Below are positions 10,997-19,469 of a DNA stretch of 64,000 bases, piece after piece (the first letter of the stretch is position 1; every line of letters begins with the position of its first letter). The notes beneath the pieces are model-generated. The model was not told the DNA's origin. It ran no database searches and worked only from the letters and a program-made list of their open reading frames with translations. Source of the DNA: Sulfitobacter sp. EhC04 (GTDB lineage: Bacteria; Pseudomonadota; Alphaproteobacteria; Rhodobacterales; Rhodobacteraceae); assembly GCF_001650875.1 (NCBI RefSeq), contig NZ_LXYI01000008.1:124266-188265 (forward strand), given 5' to 3'. A program made the position numbers and the translations under genes.

Positions 10997-11068
10997 ACCG
11001 GGCACGACTATGCCTTGCAGGCACGGGCCGCCGGGTGCAGTCTCCCCTTGGGTAACGAGGGGCCGCCA

Positions 11069-12010
11069 ATGCCGATCTGTGTTTTCGATATTGCCGAGGA
11101 CGGTACAACCAATGTGCCGCAGAATACCAGGCTGACCGGCGACGCGGCTTACCGGTGGTGGCATTTCGACCTGTCCGATCCGTTACTTGAAACCTGGACC
11201 AGAGAGCACTTGCACATGATACCGGGCGGTGCCCTGACCCAACCCAAGACCCGGCCAAGATGCGACCGTTTCGAGGGCGGATTGATCCTGAACCTTCGGG
11301 GTATCAACCTGAACGCCGGGCAGGATGCGGACGAGATGGTATCAGTGCGCATTTACGCAGATGAGGACGTCCTGATAACGGTGCGCCGCAACAAGGTCTT
11401 TGCCATCGACGCGATCCGCCAACGCGCAGAGGCGCAGGACGCCCCCGGCAGCACGGCAGCGTTCCTTGAGACCCTGATTGAAGGGCTGACGGACCGGGTG
11501 GATCAGCATGTGGCCACAATCGACGAACGCACAGACCACTATGAAATCGCGCTGGAGGACAAGAACACCCCGATGCCCCGTGACCTGCCGGACAACCGCC
11601 GCAGTGTCATTCGCCTGCGTCGCTACCTTGAGCCGCAGCGCGCCGCGCTCAGCAAACTTTCGACGCTTGATCTGCCGATGATACCGGAAACTGTCAGCCT
11701 GGGATTGCGCGAACTTGCGAACCGCGCGGCCATCGCGGTCGAAGAACTGGACGAATTGCAGGGTCGCCTGATTTCCGTTCAGGAGGAACATGACGGCAAT
11801 ATCGCCCAGCGTCAGGCACGACACGGTTATGTACTGTCAGTGGCGGCTGCCATCTTTTTGCCCTTAGGCTTCCTGACGGGGCTGTTCGGGGTCAACGTTG
11901 GCGGAATGCCGGGTGTGGATTCGCCTCGTGCCTTTGCCATCCTCTGCCTGTCAATGCTGGGCCTGGGCGCTGTAATGGTCGCTATTCTCAAACTTGTTCG
12001 CTGGCTCTGA
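11069..12010 (+). CDS. ZntB/CorA-family divalent cation transporter
   Basis: The 313-residue protein has a long acidic cytoplasmic domain and two C-terminal transmembrane helices. The loop between them carries GVNVGGMPG, the ZntB-type version of the CorA signature (CorA itself has GMN). ZntB proteins form pentameric channels that transport Zn2+ and other divalent metals. ATG 11069 (MPICVFDIAED) fits the family start; the frame is open upstream but that part is not conserved-looking. It stands alone between fadH and the LysR gene. Metal specificity is not determined by sequence alone. Confidence 0.9.
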   Translation: MPICVFDIAEDGTTNVPQNTRLTGDAAYRWWHFDLSDPLLETWTREHLHMIPGGALTQPKTRPRCDRFEGGLILNLRGINLNAGQDADEMVSVRIYADEDVLITVRRNKVFAIDAIRQRAEAQDAPGSTAAFLETLIEGLTDRVDQHVATIDERTDHYEIALEDKNTPMPRDLPDNRRSVIRLRRYLEPQRAALSKLSTLDLPMIPETVSLGLRELANRAAIAVEELDELQGRLISVQEEHDGNIAQRQARHGYVLSVAAAIFLPLGFLTGLFGVNVGGMPGVDSPRAFAILCLSMLGLGAVMVAILKLVRWL

Positions 12011-12156
12011 TCGAGGGCAGAAACAGACTGTTCCGTCGTTTCCCTGCCATCAACGATCCCGGCAAAGACCTTGCAACTGTCCCATCCCTGCCGCGATCTT
12101 GCCTAAATTGAGCAGCATACCCGGTCCTTGAAACAAAGATGACGAGGAACGCTTGT

Positions 12157-13062
12157 ATGGACCGCCTGACAGAAATGGAAGCATTCGCCACCGTGGTGGA
12201 TCAGGGGGGCTTTACCGATGCCGCCAAAAAGATGGGGATTTCCAAATCCGCCGTCTCGAAGCACGTTTCGTCCCTTGAGGCGAGGCTCGGCGCGCGCCTG
12301 CTGAACCGGACCACACGCCGGGTGTCGCCCACGGAAATCGGCCTTGCCTATTATGATCGGGCGCGCCGCGTGCTGAACGACGCGGGCGAGGCGGATGCGC
12401 TTGTCACCTCGATGCAATCCGCGCCTTCCGGCCTGTTGCGCATTTCCGTGGCCACCGATTTTGGCGTGAACCACCTGTCACCGGCACTGTCGGATTTCCT
12501 CAAGGACTTTCCGGACATCACTGTGAACATGGTCCTCAACAACCGGTACGTCGAACTGATCAGCGAAGGTTTCGACATGGCCGTGCGCATCGGAGAGCTG
12601 GAGGACAGCACCCTGCGCGCGCGCAAGCTGACCGAAACCACAAAACGTATGATCGCGAGCCCGAAATACTTTGAAACCTACGGGCGGCCCGAAAAGATCG
12701 ACGATCTGAACGACCACAAGCTGCTGCATTATTCCAACCAGTCCAGCGGCAACGTCTGGAAACTGACTGCCCCCTCCGGCGAAAAACGGCAGGTGCGCAC
12801 GGCGGGCTGGTTGTCGGTCAATGACGGGCAATCCCTGCTGAACGCTGCGATCTCGGGGCTTGGCATCGCCTATCTGCCCAGCTTCCTTTACTCCGATGCG
12901 ATGGAAAAAGGATTGATCGAAGATGCGATCCCCGATCTGCCGCTTGAGACGCAAGGCATCTATGCGGTCTATCCGCCGGGCCGTTTCACCCAGCCCAAGG
13001 TCCGCGCCTTTATCGACTTTCTGGTGCATGCCTTTGCCGACAAGGGCCCCAGCGACTGGTGA
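12157..13062 (+). CDS. LysR-family transcriptional regulator
   Basis: The 301-residue protein has an N-terminal winged helix-turn-helix (DAAKKMGISKSAVSKHVSSL at about residues 20-40) and a LysR substrate-binding domain from about residue 88 onward (GLLRISVATDFGVNHLSPAL). ATG 12157 is preceded by GAGGA at the right distance, so it was preferred over ATG 12139. The ligand and targets are unknown; no divergent neighbour is present, as both flanking genes on this side run the same way or convergently. A terminator follows within 45 bp. Confidence 0.93.
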   Translation: MDRLTEMEAFATVVDQGGFTDAAKKMGISKSAVSKHVSSLEARLGARLLNRTTRRVSPTEIGLAYYDRARRVLNDAGEADALVTSMQSAPSGLLRISVATDFGVNHLSPALSDFLKDFPDITVNMVLNNRYVELISEGFDMAVRIGELEDSTLRARKLTETTKRMIASPKYFETYGRPEKIDDLNDHKLLHYSNQSSGNVWKLTAPSGEKRQVRTAGWLSVNDGQSLLNAAISGLGIAYLPSFLYSDAMEKGLIEDAIPDLPLETQGIYAVYPPGRFTQPKVRAFIDFLVHAFADKGPSDW

Positions 13063-13105
13063 ACCGCCACAGATTTACGAACACCAACCTCCCTCGGTGA
13101 ACTCC

Positions 13106-13138
13106 CCCCGGCGCTTTTCAGGTGTCGGGGCTTTTTTC
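13106..13138 (+). terminator. rho-independent terminator after the LysR gene
   Basis: A GC-rich stem (CCCCGGCGC with GGTGTCGGGG, including G-T pairs) is followed by CTTTTTTCTT. It begins about 43 bp after the LysR stop and lies just before the convergent OmpA-like gene end. Confidence 0.8.
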
Positions 13139-13149
13139 TTGCCGTCTGC

Positions 13150-14076
13150 TCACTCTCCCAGCACGATCACCTCGACCCGGCGGTTTTCCTCGCGGCCTGT
13201 TTCCTCCAGATTGCTTGCAATGGGCGAAAGATAGCCCATGCCTTCGGCCTCCATCCTGGCACCGTCGATTCCGTAGCCGTCGATCATCCGCCGACGAACA
13301 GACTGCGCGCGGCGTTGGCTAAGCGCGATATTTCCGTCCAGCCCGCCCACCGAATCCGTGTGTCCGACAAGCGCTACGCGCAGGTCGGGCCGTGCTTCCA
13401 GCACCTCTGCAAGGGTTTGCAACGACACGTAGCTGCCGTCGCTGAGATCGGAAGCGCCGGTTTCGAATTCGAGGTCCCGCAGCACGGCATGGCCCTGCTG
13501 TATCAACCGATTGCCCAGATCATTCTCGACCTGTGCGGTCGGCGAGATGGGCACCGGTGCATCGGTCATTACCTCGTCTTCGCTGACCTCGCCCGCGCGT
13601 ATGACCTGGATATAGGCCGAGTTCGCCGCAGTGCTTGCGAGGATCGTCAGCACCTCCTGAGGGGCGGTGACAGAGGGGCGCACGGCAGTGATAAAATGGT
13701 ACGCCCGGATGTTGACGTACATATTCGGCCCCGGCAGCGTTTCCGTGGCAAAGCGGAAATCGAATCCGCCGCAGGTCGGTGCCGCGCAGTCCAGCAAAAT
13801 CTCGTATCCCGCATCGACAAGCTGTCGCCGCAGGGGGCGGATCAGTTGCAGCGGAGTCAGCCCCTGCTGGCTCAACCGCCAGGCGGCACGGCGCACGTCA
13901 CCTTCGACCTCAAGCGTGACAACCTGCCCATTGCGGAAAATGCCCGCCGGGGCGGAATACCTGTCAGGTCCGGTGTTGCGTTCCGCCGTCAGCCGTGCCG
14001 CGGCAGGCAAGGACAATTCCAGCGCCGCCGCCGGGCTGGCCAGAAAACAGCCCAAAACCAGCGCGCGGAGGATCAT
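13150..14076 (-). CDS. OmpA-family periplasmic protein
   Basis: The 308-residue precursor has an N-terminal signal peptide (MILRALVLGCFLASPAAA) and a C-terminal OmpA-type peptidoglycan-binding domain with LVGHTDSVGGLDGNIALSQR near residues 240-260. The central 180 residues are not a family I recognise; a CAAPTCGG Cys pair is present. It should sit in the periplasm bound to peptidoglycan. Its start overlaps the stop of the upstream peroxidase-like gene (ATGA), so it ends a four-gene operon (CinA-like, GNAT, peroxidase-like, OmpA). Confidence 0.88.
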   Translation of the reverse strand: MILRALVLGCFLASPAAALELSLPAAARLTAERNTGPDRYSAPAGIFRNGQVVTLEVEGDVRRAAWRLSQQGLTPLQLIRPLRRQLVDAGYEILLDCAAPTCGGFDFRFATETLPGPNMYVNIRAYHFITAVRPSVTAPQEVLTILASTAANSAYIQVIRAGEVSEDEVMTDAPVPISPTAQVENDLGNRLIQQGHAVLRDLEFETGASDLSDGSYVSLQTLAEVLEARPDLRVALVGHTDSVGGLDGNIALSQRRAQSVRRRMIDGYGIDGARMEAEGMGYLSPIASNLEETGREENRRVEVIVLGE

Positions 14077-14642
14077 CGCGCCTGCGCGTGATATTCGGCA
14101 TTTGGCCGCATGTCCGTTCCACTTGCCACGCGGTTTGTCATGTTGAAGAACCCCGCGACACTGGCAATGTCAAAGATATCCCGGTCGGAAAAACCGTGTT
14201 CGCGCAGTGCTTCGCGGTCTGCCTCGACCACGGCGGCACTTTCACGGGTCAGCTTGACGGCAAAGTCCAGCATCGCCATCTGCCGCGCGTCGATCTTGGC
14301 AACCTTGTAATTCATCACCAGCGCCTCGCCCAGTTCCGGATCCCCGGATAGCTGTCGCACAGCGGCCCCATGGGCAACGAGACAGTAATAGCATTTGTTG
14401 ACCGAAGACACCGCAACCGCGATCATCTCGCGCTCAAGCTTCGTCAGGGCGCTGTCGCCCAGCATCAGGTCGTTATACATCGCGGTAAAGGCGTTCAGCT
14501 TGTCGATGTCGAACGCATAGGCGCGCAGTACATTGGGGATCATCCCCAGTTTGTCCATGCAGACATCGAAATATTTCTGCGTCTGCTCTGGCAAGGGTTG
14601 GACCATGGGCAGGTCAAGTGCGGTTGGGGATGTGTCGGCCAC
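14073..14642 (-). CDS. peroxidase-related (AhpD/carboxymuconolactone decarboxylase-like) protein
   Basis: The 189-residue product has the AhpD-like motif NKCYYCLVAHGAAVR near residue 95, with a redox CxxC pair and following His, and a second domain of the same helical fold. It matches proteins named peroxidase-related enzyme, which probably reduce peroxides with the CxxC pair. I chose the GTG at 14642 because AGGAG lies six bases upstream; a longer frame exists but has no such site and would run into the upstream GNAT gene. The GNAT stop is 11 bp upstream and the OmpA start overlaps by 4 bp. Confidence 0.87.
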   Translation of the reverse strand: MADTSPTALDLPMVQPLPEQTQKYFDVCMDKLGMIPNVLRAYAFDIDKLNAFTAMYNDLMLGDSALTKLEREMIAVAVSSVNKCYYCLVAHGAAVRQLSGDPELGEALVMNYKVAKIDARQMAMLDFAVKLTRESAAVVEADREALREHGFSDRDIFDIASVAGFFNMTNRVASGTDMRPNAEYHAQAR

Positions 14643-14653
14643 GAAAGTCTCCT

Positions 14654-15373
14654 CTACTCCGGGGATTGACGATAATGGTAGCGCCCTTGCTCGGTGAAGC
14701 CCATAGCCCGATAAAGCGCATTTGCGCCCGCGTTCTGCACCACACAGAGCACCGCCATTTGCGTCGCGCCCCGCGACTGCGCCCAGAAGGCCGCGCGTCG
14801 CATCATCCACCCGGCAACCCCCTGCCGACGCTGGTGGGCCAGAACCTCGACCGCGTGAACCATACAGATGCCATCATGCAGTGCAGCAAAGGCGACACCT
14901 GCGGGCTTTTCATTCCAGCGGGAGAGGATTGCAGTCTTTTCCCGCGCGCGTTCCATCACCTGAATGCGCGCAGGACCAACCCCGCCCTGCGCCCAGATTT
15001 CGTGCATGATGGCCAGCGGCTCCCAGATGTTGAAAGCTGTGACGCGGGGGATCGGCACATCGGTCAGCCGTTCAATCGGCAGGGTGTAGATGACAACCGG
15101 ATCGACAACCCGATAGCCGCGCGCCTCAAGTATCCCGTCAAGCGCGGCGTCCCCGTCGCGGATCATAAACAAAGGCGTCTGTTCCAACCGGCGCATCGCG
15201 GTTTCGGCAGTGTCGATGTCGGCAGCATCGACTTGCCCGAGAGCTGTCGCCGCAGAAACACGCTTGCCGCCGCCCAGCCCCTCTCGCAGCGTCCAGGCCC
15301 CTTGGTCAAAACGGCGTGCGGCAGGCCATGTCTGGTCGCAGGCCTCGTAAAGCCGGGCAATTTCAGGTGTCAT
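14654..15373 (-). CDS. GNAT-family N-acetyltransferase
   Basis: The 239-residue protein has a C-terminal GNAT domain. The acetyl-CoA loop is VLAHQRRQGVAGWMMRRAAF at about residues 175-195, and VVQNAGANALYRAMGF follows near residue 220. The N-terminal 100 residues look like a degenerate second acetyltransferase-like half. The substrate is unknown. Its ATG overlaps the stop of the CinA-like gene (ATGA) and its stop is 11 bp before the peroxidase-like gene, so all four are one operon. Confidence 0.87.
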   Translation of the reverse strand: MTPEIARLYEACDQTWPAARRFDQGAWTLREGLGGGKRVSAATALGQVDAADIDTAETAMRRLEQTPLFMIRDGDAALDGILEARGYRVVDPVVIYTLPIERLTDVPIPRVTAFNIWEPLAIMHEIWAQGGVGPARIQVMERAREKTAILSRWNEKPAGVAFAALHDGICMVHAVEVLAHQRRQGVAGWMMRRAAFWAQSRGATQMAVLCVVQNAGANALYRAMGFTEQGRYHYRQSPE

Positions 15374-16089
15374 GGAAAGGCTGCCTGTAGTTCGACCAGT
15401 GCTGCGTCGACAGCCGCCGCATCACTGCCCCGGATCACGACATGCGCGCCGTACTTCCCGTCTTTCTGGAATGGGTACGATCCCATCGACAACATCGGAT
15501 AGGCCCTGGCCAAAGCGCCCAGCGGTTCGGCAATGTCGCCCTCGCCCCGTTCGACACGCAAACTGCGGCTGATCAGCGGGGCACCACCGGTCAAGCTGGG
15601 CAGGACGGATTCGACCATGGCCTGAAATACGCTGGGCACCCCCGCCATGACATGCACATTTTCAAGCTTGAAACCCGGCGCGGCAGATACCGGATTTTCG
15701 ATCAGTGACGCCCCGTCGGGAATACGTGCCATGCGCAGGCGCGCCGTGTTCAGCTCTGTCCCGGATTTGGCATAATGCGCGGCAAGGATGGCGCGGGCAT
15801 CGTCGCGCACGTCGATCCGCTGACCAAAGGCCGCCGCGATGCCGTCGGCGGTGATGTCATCATGCGTCGGGCCAATGCCACCGCTGGTAAAGACATGATC
15901 GTACAGGGCTGACACCTCCTGCACGGCGCTGACAATTGCGTCATGGTCATCGCTGATCATGCGCACTTCTTTCAGGTCAATCCCCGCCTCTGCCAGCTTG
16001 CCCGCCAGATGGTGCATGTTGCTGTCCCGCGTTCGACCCGACAATATCTCGTCTCCGATGACAATCATGGCGGCGGTAGGGTTTGGCAT
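15370..16089 (-). CDS. molybdopterin-binding (CinA N-terminal/MoCF-type) protein
   Basis: The 239-residue protein matches the MoaB/MogA-like molybdopterin-binding domain found at the N-terminus of CinA. Typical elements are AMIVIGDEILSGRTRDSN at residues 7-24 and FTSGGIGPTHDDIT near residue 70. It lacks the CinA C-terminal nicotinamide-mononucleotide deamidase domain, so it is the short stand-alone form common in alphaproteobacteria. Some CinA-like proteins have ADP-ribose pyrophosphatase activity; whether this one does is unknown. It is the first gene of the four-gene operon and is divergent from sfsA by 46 bp. Confidence 0.9.
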   Translation of the reverse strand: MPNPTAAMIVIGDEILSGRTRDSNMHHLAGKLAEAGIDLKEVRMISDDHDAIVSAVQEVSALYDHVFTSGGIGPTHDDITADGIAAAFGQRIDVRDDARAILAAHYAKSGTELNTARLRMARIPDGASLIENPVSAAPGFKLENVHVMAGVPSVFQAMVESVLPSLTGGAPLISRSLRVERGEGDIAEPLGALARAYPMLSMGSYPFQKDGKYGAHVVIRGSDAAAVDAALVELQAAFP

Positions 16090-16135
16090 CGGGTTCTCCT
16101 TGAGGCATTCTCAGGATCGGTATAGGCCGCACCTC

Positions 16136-16849
16136 ATGCGCTTTCAAACCCAACTTGTCCCTGCCCGGCTGATCCGCCGCTACAAGAGGTTCCTGGCCGA
16201 TTGCAGGCTGGAGGACGGGCGCGAGGTCACCGCCCATTGCGCCAACCCCGGCTCGATGATGGGGCTCGCCGACCCCGGCAGCAAGGTCTGGCTGGAACCC
16301 AATGACGATCCGAAGAAAAAGCTGAAATTCGGCTGGCGGCTGGTCGATCACGAGAATGGTCATTTCACCGGCGTCGATACCAGTCTGCCCAACCGGGCCG
16401 TAAAAGCCGCATTGGAAGCCGACAAGATCGCCGGACTGGCAGGGTATGACACTGTACGCGCCGAAGTGAAGTACGGCGAAAAGTCCCGTATCGACTTCCT
16501 GTTGTCCGGTGAAGGACGCCGCGATTGCTATGTCGAGGTCAAATCAGTCACGCTTTGCCGTACACCCGGTCTGGCGGAATTTCCCGATAGCGTGACCGCG
16601 CGGGGTGCCAAGCACCTGGGCGAACTTGCGCAAATGGCACGCGCTGGTCATCGTGCCGTCCTGCTTTATCTGGTGCAGCGTACCGACTGCACTGATGTTA
16701 CAATGGCAGCGGATATTGATCCTGCCTATGCCGCTGCCCATGCGGCGGCAACGAATGCCGGGGTGGAAACGCTGTGTGTCGGCACCCATATCAGCCCGGA
16801 ATGCGTCACTTTGGCCGCCCCTCTGGCATTGCGTGGCACCACGGGTTAA
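16136..16849 (+). CDS. sfsA: sugar fermentation stimulation protein homologue SfsA
   Basis: The 237-residue protein aligns over its full length with SfsA. Recognisable blocks are RRYKRFLADCRLEDGREVTAH near the start (part of an OB-like domain), AHCANPGSMMGL, and the nuclease-like core SRIDFLLSGEG followed by CYVEVKSVTL, where Asp, Glu and Lys resemble a PD-(D/E)xK site. SfsA was linked to maltose metabolism in E. coli and is proposed to bind or cut DNA; the precise activity is unsettled. The ATG at 16136 is the family start. map follows 29 bp later, so the two are probably cotranscribed. Confidence 0.94.
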   Translation: MRFQTQLVPARLIRRYKRFLADCRLEDGREVTAHCANPGSMMGLADPGSKVWLEPNDDPKKKLKFGWRLVDHENGHFTGVDTSLPNRAVKAALEADKIAGLAGYDTVRAEVKYGEKSRIDFLLSGEGRRDCYVEVKSVTLCRTPGLAEFPDSVTARGAKHLGELAQMARAGHRAVLLYLVQRTDCTDVTMAADIDPAYAAAHAAATNAGVETLCVGTHISPECVTLAAPLALRGTTG

Positions 16850-16878
16850 ATACCGATTGGAATGAGAATGGTGAAATC

Positions 16879-17706
16879 ATGGAGATACCGGTGAACGAAC
16901 AGCACCGTGGCCGCGTCACAAGGGACGGCATCCGGATCTACGATCCGTCGGATTTTGCCGGAATGCATGCGGCTGGGCGGCTTGCGGCAACCATCCTGGA
17001 TGAGATTGCCGAACAGGTATTCGTCGGCCAGACAACTGGCGAGATTGACCGCATCATCGAGGAAAAGGTCAATGCCGCCGGCGCGAAATCAGCGACCATC
17101 GGGTACAAAGGGTATCAGCACGCCTCCTGCATCAGTGTAAACCATGTGGTTTGCCACGGCATTCCCGGCGACAAGAAGCTGAAAGACGGCGATATCCTGA
17201 ACATCGACGTTACCGTGATTGTCGATGGCTGGTTTGGTGACACATCGCGCATGTATGTCGCAGGCAAGCTGCCCCGCAAGGCGGAGCGGCTGATCGAGGT
17301 GACGCATGACAGCCTGATGCGGGGCATCGCGGCTGTGAAACCCGGAAACACCTTTGGCGACATCGGCCATGCGATCCAGTCCTTCGTAGAGGCGCAGCGC
17401 ATGTCGGTGGTCACGGATTTCTGCGGTCACGGGCTGGGCCGCGTCTTTCACGCGCCGCCCAACGTGCTGCACTACGGCAGGCCCGGCACCGGCGCGATCC
17501 TTGAACCCGGCATGTTCTTTACCATCGAACCCATGGTCAATCTGGGCCGGGCAGAGACGAAAACCCTGTCGGACGACTGGACAGCTGTCACACGCGACAA
17601 ATCCCTTTCCGCGCAGTTTGAGCATTCCGTCAGTGTGACAGAGGATGGGGTCGAGATCTTTACCCTGTCCCCGTCGAACCTGTTTCATCCGACCTACGGC
17701 AGCTGA
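16879..17706 (+). CDS. map: type I methionine aminopeptidase
   Basis: The product (about 275 residues) is a methionyl aminopeptidase of the pita-bread fold. The five metal ligands are visible: Asp in LNIDVTVIVDGW, Asp in FGDTSR, His in GHGLGRVFH, Glu in FTIEPMV and Glu in AQFEHSV. It removes the initiator Met from nascent proteins. ATG 16879 was used; a GTG at 16891 with GGAG just upstream is a real alternative, giving a protein starting four residues later. It lies 29 bp after sfsA on the same strand, and its 3' end overlaps a small convergent frame by 13 bp. Confidence 0.96.
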   Translation: MEIPVNEQHRGRVTRDGIRIYDPSDFAGMHAAGRLAATILDEIAEQVFVGQTTGEIDRIIEEKVNAAGAKSATIGYKGYQHASCISVNHVVCHGIPGDKKLKDGDILNIDVTVIVDGWFGDTSRMYVAGKLPRKAERLIEVTHDSLMRGIAAVKPGNTFGDIGHAIQSFVEAQRMSVVTDFCGHGLGRVFHAPPNVLHYGRPGTGAILEPGMFFTIEPMVNLGRAETKTLSDDWTAVTRDKSLSAQFEHSVSVTEDGVEIFTLSPSNLFHPTYGS

Positions 17707-17897
17707 CCTTCGGGTTTGTCATTCTCTTCCGACATCCGTTTCAACAGCAGTGCCAATAGCGTTTCCCCTGCGACAGGTGTGATCGCATCGGTGATGAAGA
17801 CTGCAGAGCCGACGGGTTTGCGGCCAGGCGCGGTTCGGCCATCGGTCGTTGTCTGAAGGGTCGGAAGGGACCAGCGTGTCAGAGGCAAATCTGTCAT
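17694..17897 (-). CDS. small hypothetical protein (67 aa)
   Basis: A 67-codon frame with mostly coding-like codon use encodes MTDLPLTRWSLPTLQ and, in the middle, AVFITDAITPVAGE. I do not recognise a family. No Shine-Dalgarno is visible before the ATG, and the frame overlaps the 3' end of map by 13 bp on the opposite strand. The insertion sequence begins only 25 bp upstream of the start, so any native promoter has probably been displaced. It may be a real small gene that is now silent, or a chance frame. Confidence 0.42.
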   Translation of the reverse strand: MTDLPLTRWSLPTLQTTTDGRTAPGRKPVGSAVFITDAITPVAGETLLALLLKRMSEENDKPEGQLP

Positions 17898-17922
17898 GTG
17901 GGTAAAGTAACACGAAAGCGGG

Positions 17923-17950
17923 TGACCTGCCCCCCGGTCGTCCCTCAGTC
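17923..17950. repeat. left terminal inverted repeat of the IS
   Basis: This end of the IS pairs with the right end at 19140-19168; the first 15 bases are identical and the following bases differ by a few changes and one length difference. Confidence 0.9.
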
Positions 17951-18830
17951 ATAACGAGAGTCCTTGGGTTTGATAGTCGTCGGTTTCAGGTGTGGCAAGC
18001 GCGCCGGGCGCGGTGCCGTCAAGTAGCTCAAGCGCTCGGCGCGCTTCTGCGGGGGTCTTGTTGCCGAGCGATGAATGCGGCCTGACGTTGTTGTAATCGT
18101 AGCGCCAGATGGCCAGAGTTCGGCGAGCGTCGGCCAGGCTGTCGAAGATTTCCTCGTTGAGGCATTCGTCGCGCAAGCTGCCGTTGAATGATTCAATGTA
18201 ACCATTCTGCTGTGGCTTGCCGGGATCGATGTAATGCCACTCGACCTTGTTGTCGTTTGCCCATTTCAGGATCGCTTTGCTGGTGAACTCCGTTCCGTTG
18301 TCGGAAACGATACAAGTGGGTTTCCCATGGATCCGAACCAGCGCATCCAACTCCCGTGCAACCCTGGCCCCGGAGATGCTGGTGTCGGGGACCAGGCACA
18401 GGTTTTCGCGGCAGCAATCGTCATTGACCGCCAAGATGCGGAATTTGCGACAGGCCCCGAAAGTGTCGGACAGGAAGTCCAAGGACCAGCGCTGGTTCGG
18501 GCGCAACGGCACTGGCATTGGTGTGCGGCTGCCTCGCGCCCGTTTCCGGCCACGACGTCGCCGGACCGACAGCCCTTCCTCACGATAGATGCGGTAGAGC
18601 TTCTTTTCGTTCATAATCATGCCCACGCGCTCCAGCAGGACGCCAATGCGCCGATACCCGAACCGGCGCCGCTTCTGCGCAATCGTGTTCATTTCCAGAC
18701 GGATCTCCGGGTTATCGGGCGGTCTCTTGCGCCGCACGGTTTTCGGATCGACACCGATCAGCACGCAGACCCGGCGTTGAGAGATCGGATGATCCCGCAT
18801 CGCCCGCAGCACTGCGTCCCGCCGTTGCAT
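17949..18830 (-). CDS. IS3-family transposase OrfB (DDE integrase domain)
   Basis: The 293-residue frame carries an HTH_21-type N-terminus and an rve integrase core. The DDE residues are visible: Asp in RWSLDFLSD, Asp in [10 protein letters not shown] and Glu in [12 protein letters not shown]. It lies in the -1 frame relative to OrfA, consistent with the programmed -1 frameshift that makes the OrfAB transposase in IS3 elements. The frame is undamaged. The stop is inside the left end of the element. Confidence 0.94.
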   Translation of the reverse strand: MQRRDAVLRAMRDHPISQRRVCVLIGVDPKTVRRKRPPDNPEIRLEMNTIAQKRRRFGYRRIGVLLERVGMIMNEKKLYRIYREEGLSVRRRRGRKRARGSRTPMPVPLRPNQRWSLDFLSDTFGACRKFRILAVNDDCCRENLCLVPDTSISGARVARELDALVRIHGKPTCIVSDNGTEFTSKAILKWANDNKVEWHYIDPGKPQQNGYIESFNGSLRDECLNEEIFDSLADARRTLAIWRYDYNNVRPHSSLGNKTPAEARRALELLDGTAPGALATPETDDYQTQGLSL

Positions 18831-18838
18831 CGGCGTCG

Positions 18839-19102
18839 TCAGGGCTTTCCCAGAAGATCCTTGAGAACAACATTGTCCAGCATCACATCTGCCACCAGGC
18901 GCTTCAGCTTCGCGTTCTCGTCCTCAAGCTGCTTCAGGCGTTTAGCGTCGGACAAATCCATCCCGCCATACTTGGCCTTCAGCTTGTAGAACGTCGCAGG
19001 ACTCAGGCCGTGCTTCCGGCACAGCTCCGCCGTCGGCAAACCAGCCTCCTGCTCTTTGATCATCCCGATAATCTGCGCTTCGGTGAAACGGCTTTTCCTC
19101 AT
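18839..19102 (-). CDS. IS3-family transposase OrfA (helix-turn-helix)
   Basis: The 87-residue protein starts [17 protein letters not shown] and contains the HTH_8 transposase helix-turn-helix followed by a leucine-zipper-like coiled coil ([20 protein letters not shown]). It is the DNA-binding half of an IS3 transposase and binds the terminal inverted repeats. The stop lies 9 bp before the OrfB ATG, and the frames are related by -1. It is the promoter-proximal gene of the element. Confidence 0.93.
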   Translation of the reverse strand: MRKSRFTEAQIIGMIKEQEAGLPTAELCRKHGLSPATFYKLKAKYGGMDLSDAKRLKQLEDENAKLKRLVADVMLDNVVLKDLLGKP

Positions 19103-19139
19103 CTCGTCTGCTCCTTCAGGTTGGGCAGACTCTACATCA

Positions 19140-19168
19140 GACTGAGGGAACTTCCGGGGGGCAGGTCA
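19140..19168. repeat. right terminal inverted repeat of the IS
   Basis: Inverted partner of 17923-17950; its outer end is followed directly by the CGGG target duplicate. Confidence 0.9.
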
Positions 19169-19469
19169 CGGGGCATTCACAGCGTTTGATCGCTAGCGGG
19201 TCATTTGCACAGCACGGCTTTTTGAACCAAGCCAAATGTTTGAGATCCCAATTCTGACTGGGGAGCATTTGGTCACCAATGAAGACATGTCATAAATGAC
19301 ATGTCTTCATTGGCAGGGCTGGACGCATGGCATCCCGCCACCCTTGATTTTGCAACATCAGATGTAGTCCGGTTCAGCCCGGCGTTCGGTATTCATCCTT
19401 CAAGTTAGGTAAGAACTATTGCCGTAGATTTGGTTTCATGGTTACGTCCCCAAAAGGGAGGGACTCATC
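19169..19469. other. gene-poor region after the IS
   Basis: About 300 bp without a credible gene. It contains the outer CGGG target duplicate, a perfect long palindrome at 19276-19313, and the ribosome-binding region of the aminotransferase gene (GGGAGGG about 8 bp before the ATG). The base composition is more AT-rich than the surrounding genes. Before the IS arrived this DNA was directly joined to the region upstream of the small 67-codon frame. Confidence 0.6.
19276..19313. repeat. perfect 38-bp palindrome (18-bp arms, 2-bp centre)
   Basis: The arm CCAATGAAGACATGTCAT is followed by AA and then its exact reverse complement, ending ATTGG. There is no T tract, so it is not a simple terminator. 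It lies about 157 bp upstream of the aminotransferase start and could be a binding site for a dimeric or tetrameric protein, or a remnant of a transposable element. Confidence 0.85.

Larger units (their letters stand above)
17923..19168 (-). mobile_element. complete IS3-family insertion sequence (IS407-type)
   Basis: A 1246-bp element is bounded by terminal inverted repeats of about 28 bp. Both ends start TGACCTGCCCCCCGG and finish CCCTCAGTC on the inner side. The 4 bp CGGG occurs immediately outside both ends (17919-17922 and 19169-19172), as expected for a 4-bp target duplication. IR sequence, 4-bp duplication, size and the two overlapping-type transposase frames all fit the IS407 group of IS3. 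Both frames are open, so it looks recently inserted and potentially active. Confidence 0.93.
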
